Source: Actinomyces glycerinitolerans (lineage in GTDB: Bacteria; Actinomycetota; Actinomycetes; Actinomycetales; Actinomycetaceae). Taken from it: a stretch of DNA of 64,000 bases. This document shows positions 25,272-33,919 of the stretch, one piece after another. The notes under the pieces were generated by a model. The model made no database searches and had not been told where the DNA came from. It saw nothing but the letters and a program-made list of their open reading frames with translations. The stretch is taken from positions 143,538-207,537 of the forward strand of contig NZ_FQTT01000010.1 of the NCBI RefSeq assembly GCF_900098745.1. Reading direction: 5' to 3'. Within the stretch, counting starts at the first letter, position 1. Each line of letters starts with the position of its first letter. A program made the translations under genes and the position numbers.

Positions 25272-27262
25272 GCCGTTGTCCTCCCCTCGGCGCCGAGCAC
25301 CCGATCGGCGTCCCAAACGCAGATACGTCCGTCCCCTAATTCGGCAAGCGGTCCGGGGATCCAGGTATCCTCCGGGCGCTCATTCCCAACCAGATCCATG
25401 GAAAGGCACACCGGGGAGCCGTCGGGGGCGGTGAAGGGCAGCCCGGCCATGCGCACGTGTCCAAGGTCCTGCGCGCTCACCGGAGCGAGGCCGGGGAGCG
25501 AGCCGTCCTCGGGCAGGTCGATGACCACACTGACGCGCCCGTCACCGTCGGTCTCGACCCGGGCGGCACCGTCGGGCACCCGCACAGGGCGTTCCTCAAG
25601 CGAGTAGCCCCGGGCGCCGCCGAGGTAGACGTTGTCCCGAATGACAACGACCTGACGCACGTCGTTGTAACGGCGGTGGTCGCCGGCCTCCGCACGGACC
25701 TGAGCGAGGTAATCACTCCACTTCGAGGGGCACCCGTCGTAGGCGACCGTGCCATGCCCGTACACACTCAATGCCGGACGTGGCGTGACATAGGCCGGGG
25801 CCTGAGTCCCGGGCCCGAAGACATTGCCGATGAAGCGGTCATCACCTCCGAATACGACCGAGACACCGGCGACCTTCGTCGAGTGGGGCAGGTGATACGG
25901 CGTGGATCGGTCGGGGACAGTCTCGACTCTGACGGTGCCGAGCACGAGGTTCGCCACGTAGGCGCCGCCCTGACTGAGTATCTCGATCGATGCGGGGGAG
26001 GCGAGGACGTTCGAGTCCACAACGTAAGGGCCGTGACTGACCTCGATGAAGAGGTCGCGGGAGTTATCGTGCAGCACGTTGCGGGCGACCCTGGTACCCT
26101 GCGTCTCCCAGTCGAGCCAGATGCCGAGGGAGCACCCGTGCACGTGGTTGTGGGTGATGCTCGTGTCGATCGCGGCATGCAACTTGATGCCCGCGATCTC
26201 ATGACCGTAGAAGGCCCGGCGCGCAGAGATCGTGTGAATCTCATTGTCCTCAATCGTGGAGAAGGCACAACCCATGTGTCCTACGACGGCGTTCTGCCCG
26301 CAGTCGTGAATGAGATTGCGCCGAACGACGTGGGAGCCGACCTTCTCTCTGGACCACCCGAGTTCGAGCCCGGCGAAGACCGACTCCAACTGATACTGGT
26401 AGCCCGAGCGGTCCCCCCTCGTGGTGGAGTAGTTGTCTCCTGTGGAGCCCTCCTTGCCCAGCGAGACGGCCGCGCACTTGGCGTCGTGAATGTGGTTGTC
26501 CTCAATGATCCAGCCTCTGGCCCAATTGGGGCCGATCAGACCGGGCTGGTCGCCGGTTGGCGGCGCCCACGGGGTCGCAGCGTGCGCCAACTCAAAACCG
26601 CGCACGGTGATGTAGTCGATCTGGTGATTGCGCGGAAAGAACACCGAGCGGCGGACATTCGCCTCGATGAGCGCCTCACGTGGGCTGCGACCCGCGAGGT
26701 TCACCATGATCGTCGTCGTGGTGTCATCGACGACGGCAAGCCAGGTGCCGGGCACCGGCCCGCCGGCGGGGGCCACCTGCACCCCGGTCCAGTCATCGAC
26801 GATCTCGGGCAGCGCGGGGGGTCGGCGCAGTTCTTCGCGGTCGCGAACTTCCCTCAGTGCCGTACCGTCTAGATACACCTCACCCAGGTGCTGAGGGGCG
26901 TCCGCCCCCACGGGGCGCACCAACCAGTCGCCTGCGATCACCTCCCGGTAGGGGTTGAAGTCGCCGAACAAGGAGTTGTCTAGAGCCGTGGACCACAGAC
27001 CGTCCTCGATCTCCTCCCATTCGTTCAGTTCCTCGGAGCCCTTGATGACGACATGCTCTCCAGGCGCGGCTGTGTATGTGATGCGGCGCAGTTCATCACG
27101 TCCACCGCGCTGCGGGTCAACCCACTCGCGGTAGGTGCCTTCGTGAACAATGACGGTGTCACCCGGAAGGGCTCTACGGGCGGCCTCCGAGATGGTAAGG
27201 AGCGGCTCCTGTGCCGTCCCCGGAGCAAGGTCCGATCCCTGTTTTCGGACATGTATATCCAT
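25268..27262 (-). CDS. GH120 glycosidase (cassette 2)
   Basis: 664 residues, no signal peptide. It shares the full GH120 framework with 628-2598: HEGTYREWV, ATPWAPPTGDQPGLIGPNW, repeated beta-helix turns, Asp384 in LDWETQG (nucleophile) and Glu407 in FIEVSHG (acid/base), again 23 residues apart. Known GH120 enzymes are beta-xylosidases. Here the gene lies between a dehydrogenase and a DAK-type kinase, which do not belong to xylose catabolism, so either the aglycone is metabolised too or the glycone is not xylose. The C-terminal 120 residues diverge most from the paralogue. Confidence 0.92.
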   Translation of the reverse strand: MDIHVRKQGSDLAPGTAQEPLLTISEAARRALPGDTVIVHEGTYREWVDPQRGGRDELRRITYTAAPGEHVVIKGSEELNEWEEIEDGLWSTALDNSLFGDFNPYREVIAGDWLVRPVGADAPQHLGEVYLDGTALREVRDREELRRPPALPEIVDDWTGVQVAPAGGPVPGTWLAVVDDTTTTIMVNLAGRSPREALIEANVRRSVFFPRNHQIDYITVRGFELAHAATPWAPPTGDQPGLIGPNWARGWIIEDNHIHDAKCAAVSLGKEGSTGDNYSTTRGDRSGYQYQLESVFAGLELGWSREKVGSHVVRRNLIHDCGQNAVVGHMGCAFSTIEDNEIHTISARRAFYGHEIAGIKLHAAIDTSITHNHVHGCSLGIWLDWETQGTRVARNVLHDNSRDLFIEVSHGPYVVDSNVLASPASIEILSQGGAYVANLVLGTVRVETVPDRSTPYHLPHSTKVAGVSVVFGGDDRFIGNVFGPGTQAPAYVTPRPALSVYGHGTVAYDGCPSKWSDYLAQVRAEAGDHRRYNDVRQVVVIRDNVYLGGARGYSLEERPVRVPDGAARVETDGDGRVSVVIDLPEDGSLPGLAPVSAQDLGHVRMAGLPFTAPDGSPVCLSMDLVGNERPEDTWIPGPLAELGDGRICVWDADRVLGAEGRTTA

Positions 27263-27310
27263 GATTGAGTCGTGTTCCTTTGCTTTGAGGTCTTGTCAGG
27301 ATGCTGTCAT

Positions 27311-28225
27311 TCAGTTCCCGCTGAGGGCTCCGCCGTGCAGGAAGACCGCCAGAGCCGAGTCGTCCTGAGCCGCCAAGCCCGCCTTCATAGCGGTGCGATA
27401 GAGATTCTCAGCAGCGCCCGCTACGGGCGTGGGCAGGTGAGCGGCCCGATTTAGATCACCGACTATGCCCATGTCCTTGTCGATGATGTCGAGACGGGAC
27501 CGCAGTTCCACCGGCGCTCCCCGCAACTGCTCGGCCATACGCGGACCGCGGTCACCGAGCATGAAAGAGGCGGCCGCCCCCTGCATGAACACCTCTACGC
27601 ATCGGCGCGGATCGAGGCCGAGACTCGCCGCCATGGCCAGTGCCTCCGCCGCGGCCGCGGTGTGAATGCCGCACAGCAGCTGGTTCACGGCCTTCATGTT
27701 CTGGCCGGCTCCAACAGGACCCGTTTCAACCAGGGTCTCACCCAACGCGGTGAGCGTCGGGCGGCCGGCCGCGAGCGCCTCCTGCGAGCCCCCAATCATG
27801 ATGAGCAGAGTGCCGTCACCCGCGCGGACCGCCCCTCCGGAGACCGGGGCGTCGACGGTGAGAACACCGCCTTCCGCGAGCCTGGCAGCCACGTCCACAA
27901 CGCAGGCCGCACCCACGGTGGAAGTGATGACGACGACTGCCCCTTCGCGCAGGCCGGAGGCGGCGCCCCGCGCCCCGAACAGGACTTCATCGATCTGGTC
28001 TGCTGACCTCACCGCGATGACGGCGACGTCAGCGCCCTGGACTGCCTCGGCCGCGGACACGGCAGGCAGGACCCCGGCACACGCAGCGAGTTCGCGGCGC
28101 GGCTCAAAGGGGTCATAGCCGACTACGCCCCCGGGGGCGACTGCGGCGAGGCGGGTTGCCATGGGCAGCCCCATGGCTCCCAGGCCGAGGACGGCTGTGC
28201 GGTTTGCCGTAGTGGTTTCCGTCAT
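27311..28225 (-). CDS. 3-hydroxyacid dehydrogenase family oxidoreductase (HIBADH / L-threonate dehydrogenase-like)
   Basis: 304 residues; GGGAGCCACC before ATG. N-terminal NAD(P) motif GLGAMGLPMA (GxGxMG), substrate loop VDAPVSGGAVRAGDGTL, and catalytic Lys178 in GAGQNMKAVNQLL. NQLL with a following GIHTAAAAEALAMA fits L-threonate dehydrogenase (LtnD) or tartronate-semialdehyde reductase better than true hydroxyisobutyrate dehydrogenase; this is a family-level judgement. It should oxidise a hydroxyl next to a carboxylate or carbonyl. It is 12 bp downstream of the TIM-barrel gene and 48 bp upstream of GH120. Confidence 0.85.
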   Translation of the reverse strand: MTETTTANRTAVLGLGAMGLPMATRLAAVAPGGVVGYDPFEPRRELAACAGVLPAVSAAEAVQGADVAVIAVRSADQIDEVLFGARGAASGLREGAVVVITSTVGAACVVDVAARLAEGGVLTVDAPVSGGAVRAGDGTLLIMIGGSQEALAAGRPTLTALGETLVETGPVGAGQNMKAVNQLLCGIHTAAAAEALAMAASLGLDPRRCVEVFMQGAAASFMLGDRGPRMAEQLRGAPVELRSRLDIIDKDMGIVGDLNRAAHLPTPVAGAAENLYRTAMKAGLAAQDDSALAVFLHGGALSGN

Positions 28226-28237
28226 GGTGGCTCCCTT

Positions 28238-29161
28238 TCAGATCTCATTCAGCGCGACAGCCAGCATCCGGCGGATGTAGCGCATGTTCTCCGCGGATAC
28301 AGTCAGGCCGTCGCCGCCATAGTTCTCCACGCACATCGGGCCGTCGAAGCCGGCGTCAATGGCGATCTGGATCGCCTCGCGGTAATTCGCCGTGCCGAAT
28401 GCCATGGGGGCGGGCACCGTGGTTACGTGCCCCTCGGCGTTTACATCGCGCGAATAGCTCTTCATGTGCCAGTAGTTGGCGTATGGCATGCACTTCTCAA
28501 CACTGACGAGGAAGTCCTCAATGGGCCGGTGCAGGCGGTAGAGGTTGCCCAGATCGGGGTTCAGGCCGACGCCGCTCATCCCGATATCGGTGACGAGCCT
28601 GACCGCGGAATCGGCGGTGCCGAGCAGGGTGTCCTCGTACATCTCCAGGGACAGCAGCAGGCCCAGGCTCACGGCGTGTTCGCCGAGCTCGCGCAGGCGG
28701 GTGACGGCTCGGTGCCAGTTGTCCGGATCACGGGAGTCAACGGGACCCGGCTGAGTCCAGAACCACAGGGCGTGGGCCTGGGCACCGAGGAGAGGACGGT
28801 GCAGGCCGACGGAGACAATCTCGGAGCCGAGAAAGGCCGCCGCGTCAATGACCCGATGCGAGTATTCGAGATTGTCCTCCCACCCGACGGGATCGATGAC
28901 GGAACGGCGGATCGCGGAGATCGCCGATGGGGCGAGCCCGTACTCCTTGAGGAGCCCCTTGAGGAGAGCCAGGCGCTCCCGACTGAGGTCTCCGACACGG
29001 ACCCAGTTATCGGTGAGATCGACGGCCGTGAACCCCTCGAAGCGGACCTGGGCGAGCTGCTTGCGCCAGGTGTACTCGTCGGCGTCCTGGGAGTCCGGGA
29101 AGGGAAGCATGGCAGCGGCGATAGGCCAGTTGGCGGAGGTGCGTTTGCCGGTGTAGGTCAT
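28238..29161 (-). CDS. Sugar (phosphate) isomerase/epimerase, xylose-isomerase-like TIM barrel
   Basis: 307 residues. The usual metal ligands of this fold can be placed at LEMYED, NPDLGN, YWHMKSY and CVENYGGD (Glu, Asp, His, Glu). The family interconverts aldoses and ketoses or epimerises them and includes hydroxypyruvate isomerase-like 2-oxo-tetronate isomerase, D-apiose isomerase and tagatose epimerase, so the substrate cannot be read from sequence. It follows the MalG-type permease by 45 bp, as the first catabolic gene of cassette 2. Confidence 0.82.
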   Translation of the reverse strand: MTYTGKRTSANWPIAAAMLPFPDSQDADEYTWRKQLAQVRFEGFTAVDLTDNWVRVGDLSRERLALLKGLLKEYGLAPSAISAIRRSVIDPVGWEDNLEYSHRVIDAAAFLGSEIVSVGLHRPLLGAQAHALWFWTQPGPVDSRDPDNWHRAVTRLRELGEHAVSLGLLLSLEMYEDTLLGTADSAVRLVTDIGMSGVGLNPDLGNLYRLHRPIEDFLVSVEKCMPYANYWHMKSYSRDVNAEGHVTTVPAPMAFGTANYREAIQIAIDAGFDGPMCVENYGGDGLTVSAENMRYIRRMLAVALNEI

Positions 29162-29206
29162 GGGAAGTCTTTCTGGATTTGATGGAGAAGCCGGCTGGAA
29201 CCGGTG

Positions 29207-30085
29207 CTACTTGCCGAATCCAGCCGTCATGCCGGCGATCAGCTGACGGCGACCGAGCACATAGAGGGTGAGGATAGGCAGAGCTGACAGCACGATGGCT
29301 GCCATCATGGCGGGCACGTTGATCGTCAACTCGCCCTGAAAGGTCCACAAGGCCAAGGGCAGCACCCTGCTCTGGGGCGACTGAGTCAGCACGAGCGGGA
29401 ACAGGAAGTTGTTCCAGACATTGACGCCGTTGTAGATCGCGGTCGTCGAGAGAGCCGGAACGCACAACGGCAGCACCAGCCTGCTGAGGATCTGCCACTC
29501 GGTCGCCCCGTCCAGGCGCATCGACTCGAACAACTCGCTCGGGATATCCCTGAGGTAGTTGGTGAAGATGAGCACCGTGACCGGGATGGCGAAGGCGGTG
29601 GACGGCAGGATTACGGCCAGGAGCGTGTCGTACAGGCGCATCCGCGTGATCATGTAGAAGATCGGGATGATCGCCGACTGGGCCGGGATCGCCAGGCCGA
29701 GCAGAAAGACCCCCAGGGATCGCTTAGCGATCGCCCGCCTGCTGCGCACGATGGCGTAGGCGGCCATGAGCCCGACGGCTATGGTCAGGCCGACGGCGCC
29801 GACGGTCACGATGATCGAGTTGAGGAAGAACCGTGCGAAGCCCTTCTCGAACACCGCCGCATAGTTCTCCAGTGTCGGGTTGCTCGGCGGCACAAGCGCC
29901 CCGTCGGTGAAGAAGTTCTGCTGCGTGCGCAGTGAGGTGACGACCACCCAGTAGATCGGCACGACGACGACAAGAAGCCAGAGGACCGCACCTAGGCCGC
30001 CGGGGATGTTCACCCGAGGCCCGCTGCGCCGACGTGCTGCCCGTCCTACGATCCCAGAGGCCCGGGGCAAGTCAATGGCGCCCAT
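29207..30085 (-). CDS. Carbohydrate ABC importer permease, MalG type (cassette 2)
   Basis: 292 residues with six membrane segments and EAA loop ESMRLDGATEWQILSRLVLPL; ends ...GMTAGFGK. Long blocks match the cassette 1 permease (VVPIYxxxVTSLRxQ, PSNPTLxxY, FFLNSxIVTV). Its ATG overlaps the upstream permease stop (TGATG), with AGGAGGG seven bases before. Works with the two upstream genes in one importer. Confidence 0.93.
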   Translation of the reverse strand: MGAIDLPRASGIVGRAARRRSGPRVNIPGGLGAVLWLLVVVVPIYWVVVTSLRTQQNFFTDGALVPPSNPTLENYAAVFEKGFARFFLNSIIVTVGAVGLTIAVGLMAAYAIVRSRRAIAKRSLGVFLLGLAIPAQSAIIPIFYMITRMRLYDTLLAVILPSTAFAIPVTVLIFTNYLRDIPSELFESMRLDGATEWQILSRLVLPLCVPALSTTAIYNGVNVWNNFLFPLVLTQSPQSRVLPLALWTFQGELTINVPAMMAAIVLSALPILTLYVLGRRQLIAGMTAGFGK

Positions 30086-30993
30086 CAGATTCCCTCCTGC
30101 TGGCTTTCCATCCGGGTGAAGCCCGTTATTTTCGTCAGTGTCAGAGACAGGATCAGGCCCAGCATCGCAAGCAGCGTGGCGATGGCGCTGGCACGCCCCA
30201 TGTCTGCCGCCTGGAAGCCCGTGAGATACATGTGCAGCGGCAGGATCCGGGTGGCATAACCCGGTCCGCCCGATGTCAGCACGAATATGAGGTCAAAGTA
30301 GGTCAGTGAGCCTACTAGCATCAGGGTCGACGAGGTGACGATTGTGTACTTCAACTGTGGCAGCGTGATCTGGAAGAACATCCGTAATCCGCCGGCACCG
30401 TCGCACGAGGCCGCCTCGTAAAGGGACTTCGGGATCTGCCGCGCACCCGCCTGGTAAAGCAACGTGTGCAGCGGCACGAAGTGCCACGCGATGATGAAGA
30501 CCACAACCGCGAGAACGGTCTCCCTGTCCCCGAGCCAGTTTCTGCTCAACGGTCCGAGCCGCTCCATGGCGGTCATGCCGAAGTTCGGGTCGAGCAGGTT
30601 CTTGAAGGTCAGGCCGACTGCTGCCGAGGAGAGCAAAAGAGGCAGGAAGTAGACGGTTGTTACGACGGCCCGCGTGCGGCCCGCCTGGGCCGCCCAGACG
30701 CCGAGCAGCAGGCTTAGTGGCGTCTGGACGGCCCAGGACCCGACCATCACTATTAGGCTGAGCTTGATCGTGGTCCAAGTGACCGGATCGGTCAGCACGG
30801 CACGCCAGTTCGTCAGTCCCGTCAGTTGCGGTGAACCAAGGCCGTCCCACTTGGTCAGGGATAGAATTACCGCGCCGAACAGGGGGATGATCGCGAAGAC
30901 GAGGAATAAGACAAGGGCCGGGACGATGAACCACGGGCTGGGGCCAGTCTTGGTCCTTGCCCGCACGCCGTCGGAGTTGTCTGAAACGCTCAC
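30085..30993 (-). CDS. Carbohydrate ABC importer permease, MalF/UgpA type (cassette 2)
   Basis: About 302 residues from the GTG at 30993, chosen because GAGG lies six bases upstream; a GTG at 31005 overlapping the upstream stop (GTGA) is equally possible. Six membrane segments, EAA loop EAASCDGAGGLRMFFQITLPQL. Cys in place of the usual hydrophobic residue in that loop is a small oddity. Paralogue of 4562-5497. Confidence 0.92.
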   Translation of the reverse strand: MSVSDNSDGVRARTKTGPSPWFIVPALVLFLVFAIIPLFGAVILSLTKWDGLGSPQLTGLTNWRAVLTDPVTWTTIKLSLIVMVGSWAVQTPLSLLLGVWAAQAGRTRAVVTTVYFLPLLLSSAAVGLTFKNLLDPNFGMTAMERLGPLSRNWLGDRETVLAVVVFIIAWHFVPLHTLLYQAGARQIPKSLYEAASCDGAGGLRMFFQITLPQLKYTIVTSSTLMLVGSLTYFDLIFVLTSGGPGYATRILPLHMYLTGFQAADMGRASAIATLLAMLGLILSLTLTKITGFTRMESQQEGI

Positions 30994-31001
30994 GAGCAGC
31001 C

Positions 31002-32357
31002 TCACTTGCCCACGGTGGCGGTCATCGTGTCAACGAATTCCTGAGGGGTGATCTCAAGGAGGAACAGTTGGTCAAGCGCCGTGTTGAGGGCTTCACCCTG
31101 TACCGGCGTGAGTGCCTGGTCCAGGGACAGCTGGAACGCAGGCGCCTCATTGACCATTTCAAAGACGTAGGAGGCAAAGGGATCCTCCGCGGCGGCAAGC
31201 TTGTCGCCCGCGGATACGGCACCCGGTACCGAGGCGCGGCCAATGATCTCCTCGACGTATTGGTCGTTCATGACCTGTTCGTCGAGGAACCGGATGGCGA
31301 TATCCTTGGCAGCATCGGTCGAGGCACTGGTGACGTACCAGTACGCCGAGGGGTTACCTGTGACGTCCTTCGGGTCGCCCTTGCCCCCTTCGACCGCTGG
31401 GAAGGCGAAGTAGCCCAGGTTGCCCGACTCGACGAACTCCGGCGAAGCCTGGGCGATGTTGGAGTAGGCGTTGGACAGCATGACGAGCATCGCCGCCTTC
31501 CCGGTATAGAGCAGGGCATCGGCTGCGCCGCTCTCATAGGAGGTTGCAGAGGCGTCGGAGGCGAATGCGCCGGCCTCTACGAGCTCTTGGATCTTCCGTG
31601 CCGCTTCGAGCACAGCCGGGTCGGACCAGCCGTCGGCCTGGTCCGCCTCGATCTTGGCAAAGACCTCCGGCCCACCGATGCGGTCTACCAGGTAGGCGAG
31701 ATACGGAAGGTGGGTCCACTTGCTCTGGCCGGCCAGAGCAATAGGAGTGAAGTTCGCACTCTTGGCCTGCTCGACGACGTTGAGCAACTCGCTCCAGGTC
31801 TGCGGGACCTCGGCACCGATCGCGGAGAACACCTCCTTGTTGTAAAGCACGACCACGGGCTGCATGTTGCCGATCGGGACGCCGTAAAGCTCGCCATCGA
31901 TGGTGGCCGCCCCGAGGGTCGCCTCGAGGTAGCGCTCCGCGATGCCGGCGTGCTCGCTGCCCGCAAGTTGCGTTATGGAATCGACTAGGCCCTGTTCCAC
32001 GTAATCGCGCAGGCCGCCACCGCCCCACCCATATATGAGGGTTGGCGCCTGATCGGCGCCAAGGGCGACGCGAACCTTGTCCTTGTACCCGTTGTCGGGC
32101 ATGACCTGCAGGTCGATCCGCTCCTCCGGGTGCGCCTCGTTCCACCGGTCGACGGCGGCGATGTATGAGTCCGACTGGGAGCTCTGGATTGCCCAAGCAC
32201 TGGCGGCGAAGTCACCCGCCCCGCCAGCATCTGAGGAGTTGGGGCCGGAGGACCCGCAGGCGACCAGTGCGGACGTCATTGCCGCGGAACTGACAACGAT
32301 GCCAGATGCCTTGAGCAGACCGCGGCGTGAAAGCGTGTAATGACCACGAACACTCAT
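31002..32357 (-). CDS. Sugar-binding lipoprotein of ABC importer (cassette 2)
   Basis: 451 residues from the ATG at 32357 (GAAAGG upstream); longer in-frame forms have no signal peptide at their start and would cover the promoter. Twin Arg (SRRGLLKASG), hydrophobic core and lipobox ALVAC with Cys near residue 33. The mature chain is a family 1 solute-binding protein similar to that at 5537-6844 (AAMLVMLSNAYSN, GNLGYFAFPAVEGGKGD). First gene of cassette 2; the promoter and two tandem operators lie directly upstream. Confidence 0.92.
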   Translation of the reverse strand: MSVRGHYTLSRRGLLKASGIVVSSAAMTSALVACGSSGPNSSDAGGAGDFAASAWAIQSSQSDSYIAAVDRWNEAHPEERIDLQVMPDNGYKDKVRVALGADQAPTLIYGWGGGGLRDYVEQGLVDSITQLAGSEHAGIAERYLEATLGAATIDGELYGVPIGNMQPVVVLYNKEVFSAIGAEVPQTWSELLNVVEQAKSANFTPIALAGQSKWTHLPYLAYLVDRIGGPEVFAKIEADQADGWSDPAVLEAARKIQELVEAGAFASDASATSYESGAADALLYTGKAAMLVMLSNAYSNIAQASPEFVESGNLGYFAFPAVEGGKGDPKDVTGNPSAYWYVTSASTDAAKDIAIRFLDEQVMNDQYVEEIIGRASVPGAVSAGDKLAAAEDPFASYVFEMVNEAPAFQLSLDQALTPVQGEALNTALDQLFLLEITPQEFVDTMTATVGK

Positions 32358-32373
32358 CTTCGAGCCTTTCGTA

Positions 32374-32386
32374 CCAAAAGTTTCGG
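32374..32386. promoter_or_regulatory. Operator 1 of cassette 2
   Basis: CCAAAAGTTTCGG is palindromic in 10 of 13 positions around a G/C centre, 17 bp before the binding-protein start codon. Confidence 0.6.
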
Positions 32387-32393
32387 CCGACTG

Positions 32394-32406
32394 CCAAAAC
32401 TTTGAC
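32394..32406. promoter_or_regulatory. Operator 2 of cassette 2
   Basis: CCAAAACTTTGAC shares CCAAAA(G/C)TTT with operator 1. The two centres are exactly 20 bp apart, about two helical turns, so two repressors would bind the same face. It begins 6 bp past the -10 element. Confidence 0.6.
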
Positions 32407-32412
32407 GTGTTC

Positions 32413-32441
32413 AGCGTAGCGTTCCCCCTGATGATCCGCAA
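32413..32441 (-). promoter_or_regulatory. Promoter of cassette 2 operon
   Basis: On the minus strand, TTGCGG (32441-32436), a 17-bp spacer, then TACGCT (32418-32413). The rest of 32442-32821 holds no gene that I can support. Confidence 0.55.
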
Positions 32442-32821
32442 GTGCCTCACCCCATGTGATGAAGTCGTCATCGCAGCCACCGCGCGTAGCTCACGTTGCA
32501 CCGTGTTTCCCTACCCGAAGCGGACGGGAGAGGGGACGTGCTCCAGCTCCTCGCGTTTGAAGGCATGAGGCTGGCGAGTGGTGGTTGATGCGCACGTCCC
32601 GGTACACGTTGCTGACGAATGGCGACGGGACGGGCCCCGCCTGATGACTCGCCGACTGGTCGCCGAGGCGCCGCTTGACGTCCCCGCCGACCCGAACGCG
32701 ACCAACCACTCCCGCCCGGCCCCAGCCACGACGCCCACAAACGCGGACGGCCGGTTCTCCCGGTCCCCTACCATGCGGGCATGCGGTTACAACATCACAC
32801 CGACCGCTGAAAGGCACCCCC

Positions 32822-33862
32822 ATGAACAACCCGCCAGCCGCGAGCCGCACCCTGCTTGCGGACGTCGCCGCACGGGCCGGCGTCTCACTCGCGACCGCTT
32901 CAAAAGTCGCCAACGGCCGCCCCGAGGTCTCCCCAGCCACCCGTGCTCGCGTCGAGGCCGCCATAAAAGAACTCGGCTACGTCACACGCGTGCACCACCC
33001 CGAAGAGACGCCCCCGTCCATCTCGTTCATGGCCGACGTAATCGAGAGCGCCTACGCCATGACGATCCTCAAGGGGGCCCGCGACGCCGCCGAGGCTCAC
33101 GGCGTCGATCTAGTCATAGAGCGCACCCACACCTCCGCGGAAAGGACCTCCCCAGTCCCCCAGTCGGATCTCAACCATCGACTGCTGTCACGCAATCGCT
33201 CGGGCGCCGTCGTTCTTACCGCGAGTCTCGACTCCGACACAGTAGCCGGCATTGAAAGCGCCCGGCTGCCGATCGTCGTCATCGACCCACTGGACTCCTC
33301 CCATCCGGAGATCGTCTCCGTGGGCGCGACCAACTGGCTCGGCGGGCACAGCGCCGCGGAACACCTGCTTGGGCTCGGTCATACCCGTCTGGCCATCCTT
33401 ACCGGGCCTGTCGCCTCCCTGAGCGGTACAGCCCGCCTTGACGGTTTCCTGTCTGCCTGTAGCCGCCGTGGACTCACCCCCGAGCCCGATCTCATCCGGC
33501 ATGGCCCCTTCACGCAGGCAACCGGTTACCAAGTCGCCCGGGAGTGGCTGTCCCTCGGCCCGAGACGCCCGACGGCGATCACTGCAGGCTCCGACCTCCA
33601 GGCCATCGGCGTCATGCAGGCAGCCAACGATCTCGGCCTACGCATCCCGGAGAACCTCAGCCTCGTCTCCTACGACGACACCTTCATCACCACGCTCACC
33701 ACTCCGCACCTCACCGCCGTGCGGCAGCCCCTGGAGGAGATGGGACGCAGAGCGGTGGAAACCGTCCTCCTTATGAAAGACGACGGCCAACCCGAGGCTC
33801 ACCATATCGAGATCGCGACCACGCTGTCTGAGCGCGCCTCGACGGCGCCGCCGCGGGGATAG
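32822..33862 (+). CDS. LacI-family regulator of cassette 2
   Basis: 346 residues from the ATG at 32822 (AAAGG upstream); longer in-frame forms are Pro/Arg/Thr-rich and non-native in appearance. Helix-turn-helix RTLLADVAARAGVSLATASKVANGRPEVS, sensor domain (SISFMADVIESAYAMTILKGA, GHTRLAILTGPVAS, NLSLVSYDDTF) and C-terminal RASTAPPRG. Divergent from cassette 2, whose tandem operators it should bind. The second helix reads ATASK where most LacI proteins have ATVSK or STVSR. Confidence 0.92.
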   Translation: MNNPPAASRTLLADVAARAGVSLATASKVANGRPEVSPATRARVEAAIKELGYVTRVHHPEETPPSISFMADVIESAYAMTILKGARDAAEAHGVDLVIERTHTSAERTSPVPQSDLNHRLLSRNRSGAVVLTASLDSDTVAGIESARLPIVVIDPLDSSHPEIVSVGATNWLGGHSAAEHLLGLGHTRLAILTGPVASLSGTARLDGFLSACSRRGLTPEPDLIRHGPFTQATGYQVAREWLSLGPRRPTAITAGSDLQAIGVMQAANDLGLRIPENLSLVSYDDTFITTLTTPHLTAVRQPLEEMGRRAVETVLLMKDDGQPEAHHIEIATTLSERASTAPPRG

Positions 33863-33919
33863 CGGCGACGCCGTCGCAGCCGGTCGGAGAGCCCCTACCG
33901 GCAGTGCCCTTAGCGCGAG

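Noticed and set aside
32451..32475. TGATGAAGTCGTCATC near the cassette 2 promoter as a copy of the 60178 operator
   Set aside because: The centre and arms do not align with TGATGAACGTTCATCA beyond chance, and a better operator pair exists at 32374-32406.
32675..32821. Longer start for the cassette 2 LacI gene
   Set aside because: The extra residues are Pro/Thr/Arg-rich and precede the helix-turn-helix unnaturally; ATG 32822 has AAAGG and the normal LacI N-terminus.
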